A DNA stretch of 64,000 nt, taken from positions 39,352 through 103,351 of the forward strand of contig PXRG01000017.1 of assembly GCA_003021105.1 (NCBI GenBank), read 5' to 3'. The position numbers and the translations under genes were made by a program. This stretch comes from Halobacteriales archaeon QS_1_68_17 (GTDB taxonomy: Archaea; Halobacteriota; Halobacteria; Halobacteriales; Haloarculaceae). Of this stretch, positions 58,937 to 64,000 are shown piece by piece. Position 1 is the stretch's first letter, and every line of letters begins with the position of its first letter. The notes under the pieces are model-generated. The model saw nothing but the letters and a program-made list of their open reading frames with translations. It searched no databases and was not told where the DNA came from.

Positions 58937-59533
58937 ATGAAGATCCGACAGAACGTCCGCCACTGGGCCTCGAAGCAGGCGCTGACGCTGCCCGTTGTCG
59001 GGAGCGTGGTCCGGGAGAAACTGGTCGAGTTCCACACCGACTACTTCCTCAACCTGGCCGACGAGGACCGCCGGGCCGAGCGGCGCGACCGCCTGGCGGC
59101 GTTCTTCGACGCGACGATGGACGTCTACCTGGCGGCGCTCGACGCGGGCTACCCCGAGGCCGAGGCCCGGGAGATCACCCACGCCCAGGCGAACTTCGAC
59201 TTCTACAACCACGGCTGGACCGGGATGATGGAGATCCCAAGCGACGAGATCGAGGACCACTACGAGCGCTACGCGCCCTTTTTCCGGCGCCACGGCATCA
59301 CCATCGACGACCCGCTCGGCGAGTTCGCGCCCGCGGACCTCCCGGAGGCCCCCTCGACGCCGGAGAACCTGGACGATCCCGAACACCCCCACGCCGAGGG
59401 CGGGTTCGCCGACGACGTGTACGTCGAGACGGCGGACGGCGAGGTCGTCGTCGGTGGCCAGGCCGAACCCGAGGACGTCGACCCGACGGACGTCCCGGAG
59501 GTCGACGACGACTCGGCCGCGGCCGAGCGCTGA
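58937..59533 (+). CDS. DUF6149-like haloarchaeal protein
   Basis: A 198-residue soluble helical protein: MKIRQNVRHWASKQALTLPVVGSVVREKLVEFHTDYFLNLADEDRR, then ITHAQANFDFYNHGWTGMMEIPSDEIEDHYERYAPFFRRHGITIDDPLGEFAPADLP and an acidic disordered tail. Recognised as DUF6149; function unknown. Start ATG 58937 with ggtacc just before it. It converges on the Sir2 gene, 1 bp apart. Confidence 0.8.
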   Translation: MKIRQNVRHWASKQALTLPVVGSVVREKLVEFHTDYFLNLADEDRRAERRDRLAAFFDATMDVYLAALDAGYPEAEAREITHAQANFDFYNHGWTGMMEIPSDEIEDHYERYAPFFRRHGITIDDPLGEFAPADLPEAPSTPENLDDPEHPHAEGGFADDVYVETADGEVVVGGQAEPEDVDPTDVPEVDDDSAAAER

Positions 59534-59534
59534 C

Positions 59535-60287
59535 CTACCCGAGCATCGCGTCCCGCAGGGCCGGCAGCACCTCGGTCACGTCGCCCCGCAGCGGGTAGTC
59601 CGCGGCGTCGTCGTGGGCGGTCTCCTCGTCGTTGACGATCACGACGGTCGCGCCGTGGCGCGCGGCGATCAGGGGCAGCGACGCCGCCGGCTCGACGGTC
59701 AGGGACGTCCCGGCGACCAGGAAAACCCCGGTGTCCTCAGCGAGTGCGCGCGCCCGGGCGAGCGCCCCCTCTGGCAGGCGCTGGCCGAACAGCACCGCGT
59801 CCGGTTCGAGGACGCCGTCGCAGTCCCGACACCGCGGCGGGGGTTCCCCGTCGCGGGCCCGCTCGCGCGGCCCCTCGGCGTCGACCCGGGCTCCGCAGGA
59901 CCGACAGACTGCGAGGTCACCTCGCCCGTGCAGCGCGACCACGTTCTCGCTGCCGGCCGCGGCGTGCAGGCCGTCGACGTTCTGGGTGACGACGGCGTCG
60001 AGCCAGCCGGCCGATTCGAGGTCGGCCAGCGCCCGGTGGGCGGCGTTCGGCGCGACGTCGCCCGCCCGGAGGTCGTCGGTCAGTGCCAGCCACCGCTCCC
60101 AGAACGCGCCGGGGTCGCGCCGGAACGCCCGCAACGAGAAGTCCGCCTCGTCGTAGCGGTCCCAGACGCCGCCCTCGCTGCGGAAGTCCGGGACGCCCGA
60201 CGCGGTGCTGACGCCCGCGCCGGTCAGCGCGGCGGCGCTTGACGCCCCCGCGAGCGCGTTCCCTGCCTCCCGCACGCGCTCGTCCAC
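59535..60287 (-). CDS. Sir2-family NAD-dependent protein deacylase
   Basis: A 250-residue sirtuin. NAD-binding motifs are AAALTGAGVSTASGVPDFRS, TQNVDGLH and, after the catalytic His in VVALHGRGD, the zinc ribbon CRSC...CRDC. GTSLTVEPAASLP and IVNDEETAHDD close the Rossmann fold. Archaeal Sir2 deacetylates chromatin protein Alba in Sulfolobus; the haloarchaeal targets are unknown. Length normal. Confidence 0.93.
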   Translation of the reverse strand: MDERVREAGNALAGASSAAALTGAGVSTASGVPDFRSEGGVWDRYDEADFSLRAFRRDPGAFWERWLALTDDLRAGDVAPNAAHRALADLESAGWLDAVVTQNVDGLHAAAGSENVVALHGRGDLAVCRSCGARVDAEGPRERARDGEPPPRCRDCDGVLEPDAVLFGQRLPEGALARARALAEDTGVFLVAGTSLTVEPAASLPLIAARHGATVVIVNDEETAHDDAADYPLRGDVTEVLPALRDAMLG

Positions 60288-60389
60288 CGTCGAGGGCAGG
60301 ACCTACGGCGACAAAAGCCTGCGGTCGGTGTCCACGTTCTGCCCCGAGTCCTCGCGCCGGCGGCCGCGAACGCGGCGATTCGCCGGCGC

Positions 60390-61251
60390 TCACTCCGGCG
60401 CGGTCCAGAAGGCCCGAACCGGCCCTTCGAGGAACTCCCGGGACCAGGTCGCCCGCGCGTTCTCGGCGGTGGTCCCCAGGGGGACCTCGAAGAGGATCTC
60501 GCCGGACCGGGTCTCGCCGTCGGCAACTTCGCCGCCGGCGTACTTGTCGTCCTTGAAAAACGACTCGACGCCGTGTTCCTCGTCGTCTTTGGTCACGATC
60601 CCGAACGTGGACGGGGCCGGCAGTCTGGCGGCCTCGCCGGACGCGTTGGTCACGCTGACCGAGAGGAACGCCCACTTCGTCCCCGTGGTCGGCCGCTCGA
60701 CGTTGCCGGTCCCCCACTCGTACTCGCTGGCGAATCGGACGCCGTCGACCACGACCTCGATGCCGTTGGGGGCGGCGTACTGCTGGCCGTACTCGCGGGT
60801 CGTCCCCACGAACGAGACCTCGTAGAACGCGTCGTCGAACGCCTCGATCGCGATGTCGACGGTGGCCATGTACGCCAGCGAGAACGGCTCGCCCGACAGC
60901 CGAGACCGTCTCCTCGAAGCTGTACCAGGCGCTGCCGTCGACCGTGGACAGTCGCGTCTCGAACGGACCGGCCAGGTCGCCGGTGTTCTCCACCGTGAAC
61001 GACCACTCCGCCGTCTCGCCGATCTCGACGGTCTCCGGCCCGTCGACCGACAGCAGTTCGAACGACGCCGATGCCCCGTCCGACGTCCCAGTCGGCGAGG
61101 AAGTCGGCGTTCCATCCGACGACCCGTCGCCACCGTCGCCGTTCGACCCGTCGCCGCCTCCGTCGGGAGTGTCTTCCTCGCCGGTGGTGCATCCCGCCAG
61201 AGCCCCGGCGCCGACGAGCCCGGCTCCGCGCAAGTACTCCCGCCGTTTCAT
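60390..61251 (-). pseudogene. Secreted lipoprotein, frameshifted in the middle
   Basis: From ATG 61251 a Tat-like signal with lipobox (KRREYLRGAGLVGAGALAGC) precedes a Gly/Asp/Ser/Thr linker and a CARDB-like beta domain (FELLSVDGPETVEIGETAEWSFTVENTGDLAGPFETRLSTVDG). At about 60899, after FEETVSA, the protein jumps frame and goes on as LSGEPFSLAYMATVDIAIEAFDDAFYEVSFVGT to AFWTAPE and TGA 60390-60392. The two parts make one sensible 285-residue protein, so a 1-2 base indel, real or technical, is the only defect. Function unknown. Confidence 0.7.
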
Positions 61252-61672
61252 AGAGACACCTACGTGGAGGACGAAATAAGCGTTCGGGATGCGACCGGAA
61301 AGCAACGCGGAACGAAGCGGTCGGAACCGGGTGAACGTCACGGGACTCCCTGCAGGGGACCGAACCGACGGTCGACCCCCGACTCGCGTCCCTCGATTCG
61401 GGCGGCTGCGACGCTGCCGGACCGATGTAAGACACGGCTCGGGCAGGCGTCGCACGCGGAGGTCCGGAGCAATCTTACGGGGCCGTGCGTCCACCGGTCT
61501 GCGGAGTTCGCAGCGTGGCAGTCAGCCGTCCACGGAGCCGCGTACGCCGCCCCGAGCCACCATCGTCGATGACGTCAACGGGCTGAGAGGCTCCGACCGT
61601 GGCGACGGCTCCCGGCCGTACACGGCGCGGAGGCACCGGCGACTGTCGAACGTGAAACGGCTGGAGAACGAG
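61252..61672. other. 421-bp region without a recognisable gene
   Basis: Between the lipoprotein start and the 3' end of tRNA-Tyr. Short open frames here are Arg/Pro/Ser-rich in every frame and look like GC-rich background. No RNA gene signature was recognised. One gtaagac (near 61427) resembles the motif upstream of cdrS but is single. Confidence 0.4.
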
Positions 61673-61746
61673 TCCGCCCTCCCCGATTTGAACGGGGGAC
61701 AAGTCGATCTACAGTCGACTGCTCTACCAGTCTGAGCTAAGGGCGG
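61673..61746 (-). tRNA. tRNA-Tyr (GTA anticodon)
   Basis: A 74-nt cloverleaf on the minus strand. The acceptor stem CCGCCCT pairs with AGGGCGG, with discriminator A; D-arm GCTC/GAGC; anticodon stem GTCGA/TCGAC around loop CTGTAGA with anticodon GTA at 61710-61712; T-arm CCCCG-TTCAAAT-CGGGG. The C1-G72 pair is the archaeal identity element for tyrosine. No intron, and CCA is not encoded. Confidence 0.97.
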
Positions 61747-61792
61747 GCATCCTGGAGTACCGCTCTCCCGGACTTAAGGATTATTATCCAGT

Positions 61793-62314
61793 TCAGCCGG
61801 CGGCGCCGTCCGGGCCCTGGATCTGGTCGCGACCCCCGATCAGCATCGCGAGCCCGAGGGGACCGAGGACGACGTAGATGGCGCCGTACACCAGGAAGAG
61901 GGGGTCCTCCCCGTACGGGGTGAAAGGTGCTACGATCGCGACCCCCAACGCAAACACGCCGACGAACGCGATGGCGCCGACCGTCCAACTCGATCTGGAC
62001 CGGTTGGACATCAGGTACACGACCAGCAGCATGACGACGAAGCTGGCGCCCGCGCTGTACAACATCCCGCTCTCGTTGGCGAATCCGCCGAGCAGGGCGA
62101 AGATGACGTTGTACACCGCGATCCCCATCGCCATCCACGAGAACGCGTCGAGGTTGAACAGCCGCCCGAGGTCGCGTTCCTCGTCATCGTCCATGCCTAG
62201 GGTCTGAAACTCCGCGTTACCGCAGTTCCGGCACTCCTCCGGCGGGTTCGACGAGAAAATCGCCGGATCCCCGTGGAGCGTTGCGCACTGTGTGCACCGC
62301 CATTGGGTCGACAT
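61793..62314 (-). CDS. Zinc-ribbon membrane protein, unknown
   Basis: A 173-residue protein. The N-terminus has two Cys-x2-Cys knuckles (WRCTQCATLHGD ... ECRNCGNAEFQTLG), then a charged linker DDDEERDLGRLFNLD, then about four transmembrane helices (MAMGIAVYNVIFALLGGF, ASFVVMLLVVYLM, WTVGAIAFVGVFALGVAIVA, FLVYGAIYVVLGPLGLAML). Start ATG 62314 rather than the longer open frame. It is divergent from the cdrL-like gene. Confidence 0.72.
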   Translation of the reverse strand: MSTQWRCTQCATLHGDPAIFSSNPPEECRNCGNAEFQTLGMDDDEERDLGRLFNLDAFSWMAMGIAVYNVIFALLGGFANESGMLYSAGASFVVMLLVVYLMSNRSRSSWTVGAIAFVGVFALGVAIVAPFTPYGEDPLFLVYGAIYVVLGPLGLAMLIGGRDQIQGPDGAAG

Positions 62315-62412
62315 TGTCGTTCCTCCTGTGTGGCGGTTACACGGAGCCACAAATAAAACACCCACATGCGCGCCGAACGGCCGACAGACGCGCGTCTGAC
62401 GATCGGCGAAGA

Positions 62413-62422
62413 GTTTTTATAA
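62413..62422 (+). promoter_or_regulatory. TATA box upstream of cdrL
   Basis: tttttataat is centred about 42 bp before ATG 62459, giving a predicted start of transcription near 62444 and a short leader of about 15 nt. Confidence 0.5.
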
Positions 62423-62458
62423 TAGTGAGACGACACAGTAATACATCGTGGGACAGCC

Positions 62459-62914
62459 ATGAGCAAGATCACGTTCCGAGCCGACGAGGAACTGGTCGAG
62501 CGGCTCGAACGGTTCGACGCCTCCAAGAGCGAGGTGATGCGCCGTGCGCTGCGGACCTACCTCGACGAGCAGCCCGCCCCGCGGCGGCTCGGCGGAGTCG
62601 GCGGCGGGGACCTGAATCTCACTATCTCGCTCGAAGGCGCGTCCGACGCGAGCGTCGAGCGGTCGTCGGCCGGTCGGACGGCCTCGACGGCCGCCGGCGA
62701 GTCGGGCGATCCGATCGAACCGTCGGACGACGAGCGGACCTGCGGCGGCTGCGGGACGAGCCTGGACGCCGACCACGTCTACTGTCCGAACTGCGGCGAG
62801 AAAGCCTCGCGGCGCGTGTTCTGCGAGTGCGGCGACGAACTCCGGTCGGACTGGGGGTTCTGCCCCGGCTGCGGGCGTCGGACCCCGGCCGCGGACGTGC
62901 TCGACGGATCGTAA
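62459..62914 (+). CDS. cdrL: CdrL-like regulator: ribbon-helix-helix plus double zinc ribbon
   Basis: A 151-residue protein. Residues 1-45 are a ribbon-helix-helix domain (KITFRADEELVERLERFDASKSEVMRRALRTYLDE), the MetJ/Arc DNA-binding fold. After an acidic linker come two zinc ribbons with four Cys pairs (CGGC, CPNC, CEC, CPGC). In Halobacterium and Haloferax a longer RHH protein of this kind, CdrL, is encoded before cdrS-ftsZ2 and regulates that locus. Position and architecture support the name; I cannot check sequence identity. It would bind the palindromic region at 62977-63082. Confidence 0.75.
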   Translation: MSKITFRADEELVERLERFDASKSEVMRRALRTYLDEQPAPRRLGGVGGGDLNLTISLEGASDASVERSSAGRTASTAAGESGDPIEPSDDERTCGGCGTSLDADHVYCPNCGEKASRRVFCECGDELRSDWGFCPGCGRRTPAADVLDGS

Positions 62915-62966
62915 CGACCCCGCGTCATACACGCTCGTCATACACGCGGTCCTATACCGGGGGAAA

Positions 62967-62976
62967 GTTTTAATAT
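62967..62976 (+). promoter_or_regulatory. Likely TATA box of cdrS-ftsZ2
   Basis: agttttaata (62967-62976, with following tg) is the only strongly AT-rich stretch in the 229-bp spacer between cdrL and cdrS. Transcription would start near 63000, inside the palindrome cluster, leaving a 5' leader of about 140 nt. Confidence 0.5.
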
Positions 62977-63082
62977 GTAAGACCATGTGCTTACGTTCGC
63001 GTAAGACGGTCGTCTTACACCGGCAGTTTGCCGGGAAAACCCGGAGAATGCGCGGGGTGTCCCGCGTTTGCCGGCGTAAGAC
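62977..63082 (+). promoter_or_regulatory. Cluster of GTAAGAC motifs and nested palindromes upstream of cdrS
   Basis: GTAAGAC occurs at 62977-62983, 63001-63007 and 63076-63082, and inverted (GTCTTAC) at 63012-63018. The middle pair makes a perfect palindrome gtaagac-ggtc-gtcttac. It overlaps a second inverted repeat cttacg-ttcg-cgtaag (62990-63005). This is the kind of repeated operator bound by ribbon-helix-helix proteins such as CdrL/CdrS, and it lies directly downstream of the TATA box, where binding would block transcription. Confidence 0.6.
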
Positions 63083-63143
63083 GATCGGGGGGCCGCCGCG
63101 GCCGCCCAGCGTCTGAGCACCACCAACCGAGGGGAAACAAGAT

Positions 63144-63329
63144 ATGGAGCGTGTGACACTCCGGATTCCGGAACAGCAGATCGAAGAGGTCGAAGAGATG
63201 GTCGAAACCGGCGAGTTCCCGAACCGCAGCGAGGCGATTCGGGCCGCCGTCCGCGACCTGATCAACGAACACGGGGACGAGGAGCGGTCCCGCGAGCGGG
63301 GGCGCAAGCGCTCCTGGGCGAAGGTGTAA
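63144..63329 (+). CDS. cdrS: CdrS, short ribbon-helix-helix cell-division regulator
   Basis: A 61-residue RHH protein: [43 protein letters not shown], with the beta strand VTLRI for DNA contact and the [12 protein letters not shown] helix turn. The C-terminal tail is basic ([13 protein letters not shown]). Its stop is 2 bp from the ftsZ2 ATG. In Halobacterium and Haloferax CdrS controls ftsZ2 and other division genes. The arrangement here is the conserved one. Confidence 0.93.
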   Translation: MERVTLRIPEQQIEEVEEMVETGEFPNRSEAIRAAVRDLINEHGDEERSRERGRKRSWAKV

Positions 63330-63331
63330 CG

Positions 63332-64000
63332 ATGCAGGACATCGTCCAGGAAGCCCTCGACAACGCCGAGCAGGAGAAGCGGGAGATGGACGCCGCCGAG
63401 GGCGACTTCGGCGACCCCCGGATCGTGATCGTCGGCTGCGGTGGCGCCGGCAACAACACCGTCAACCGTCTGTACAACATCGGTGTCGACGGCGCCGAGA
63501 CCGTCGCGATCAACACCGACAAGCAGCACCTCAAGATGATCGAGGCCGACACGAAGATCCTGGTCGGCAAGTCCCTGACCAACGGCCTCGGGGCGGGCGG
63601 CGACCCCAGCATGGGCGAGCGCGCCACCGAGATGGCCCAGGGCACGATCAAGGACGTCCTCGGCGACGCGGACCTGGTGTTCGTCACCGCCGGCATGGGT
63701 GGCGGCACCGGGACCGGCGCCGCGCCCGTCGTCGCCGACCTCGCGAAAGAGCAGGGCGCCATCGTCGTCGCGATGGTCTCGACGCCGTTCAACGTCGAGC
63801 GCGCCCGCACGGTCAAGGCCGAGGAGGGCCTCGAGAAGCTGCGCGACGAGGCCGACTCCATCATCGTGCTGGACAACAACCGGCTGCTGGACTACGTGCC
63901 GAACCTCCCGATCGGCAAGGCGTTCTCGGTGATGGACCAGATCATCGCCGAGACGGTAAAGGGGATCAGCGAGACGATCACCCAACCCTCGCTGATCAAC
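63332..64000 (+). CDS. ftsZ2: Cell division GTPase FtsZ2 (3' end beyond window)
   Basis: The first 223 residues of a tubulin-like division GTPase. The opening [47 protein letters not shown] is the FtsZ2 pattern. The GTP-binding tubulin signature [14 protein letters not shown] and the [16 protein letters not shown] segment are intact. FtsZ2 drives constriction in haloarchaea, with FtsZ1 acting as scaffold. It is coupled to cdrS by a 2-bp gap. The rest of the GTPase domain and the C-terminal domain lie past base 64000. Confidence 0.97.
   Translation, partial: MQDIVQEALDNAEQEKREMDAAEGDFGDPRIVIVGCGGAGNNTVNRLYNIGVDGAETVAINTDKQHLKMIEADTKILVGKSLTNGLGAGGDPSMGERATEMAQGTIKDVLGDADLVFVTAGMGGGTGTGAAPVVADLAKEQGAIVVAMVSTPFNVERARTVKAEEGLEKLRDEADSIIVLDNNRLLDYVPNLPIGKAFSVMDQIIAETVKGISETITQPSLIN

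Noticed and set aside
61252-61672. Protein-coding gene next to tRNA-Tyr
   Set aside because: All frames are Arg/Ser/Pro-rich and short, with no start context or family resemblance.

Overview
The window is a 64 kb chromosomal segment of a halophilic archaeon (class Halobacteria). The signs are very GC-rich coding DNA with strong third-position GC, acidic proteins, AT-rich TATA boxes about 27-30 bp ahead of leaderless start codons, archaeal aIF1, NOG1 and KaiC-like ATPases, HalX and CdrS/FtsZ2 proteins, coenzyme F420 genes, and a tRNA-Tyr with the archaeal C1-G72 pair. Genes are tightly packed on both strands with many 4-bp ATGA/GTGA overlaps. The first gene (nurA) is cut by the left edge and ftsZ2 by the right edge.

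Layout. 1-3.2 kb: a frameshifted nurA, a flavin-binding PPOX-fold protein, a small conserved protein and an MFS permease. 3.2-5.8 kb: an AT-rich island with four tiny peptide genes, three sharing an N-terminal leader-like block (core HFVADL) followed by a two-cysteine segment and variable tails, facing an ATP-grasp ligase gene. This looks like a ribosomally synthesised, modified peptide (RiPP) locus and is the most novel item here. 5.8-16.6 kb: herA, a universal stress protein, KaiC-like ATPase, NAD kinase, HalX response regulator, RND permease, a 33-residue zinc finger, an HxlR regulator and a disulfide flavoprotein. 16.7-27.7 kb: sugar catabolism, with KDG kinase, a GH13 glucosidase, a fructokinase-type PfkB, GapN, pyruvate kinase and a BAAT-family hydrolase, interrupted by a small-protein cassette and a broken M24 peptidase. 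These enzymes fit the haloarchaeal semi-phosphorylative Entner-Doudoroff route. 27.9-37.4 kb: cysE, riboflavin synthase, PrsW protease, pdxT, a DUF151 protein, hisE, NOG1, SIMPL and DUF389 proteins and EngB. 38-47 kb: a NUDIX/IF2B fusion, a phosphodiesterase, cofE-mer (F420), a MoxR-DUF58-transglutaminase operon and aIF1. 47-60 kb: conserved haloarchaeal small proteins, RimI, aconitase, dCTP deaminase-family enzyme, a KaiC-like gene with an in-frame stop, Nmad3, a flavoprotein and Sir2. 60-64 kb: a frameshifted lipoprotein, tRNA-Tyr, then cdrL-cdrS-ftsZ2 with an operator-like region.

Two families of about 109-bp inverted-repeat elements (MITEs) are present, five copies in all. Every copy starts immediately after the stop codon of a plus-strand gene, and in the three complete copies the stop TGA is also the 3-bp target duplication. 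Two copies lack their right ends, and each runs into the truncated 3' end of a convergent gene (the ATP-grasp ligase and a small membrane protein).

An unusual number of genes are broken: nurA, the M24 peptidase, the transglutaminase gene, a DUF3179 remnant, a lipoprotein and a KaiC-like ATPase. Some of this may be sequence error or assembly compression and some real decay; reads would be needed to tell them apart. Product names rest on reading the translations and recalling families; no database search was run.
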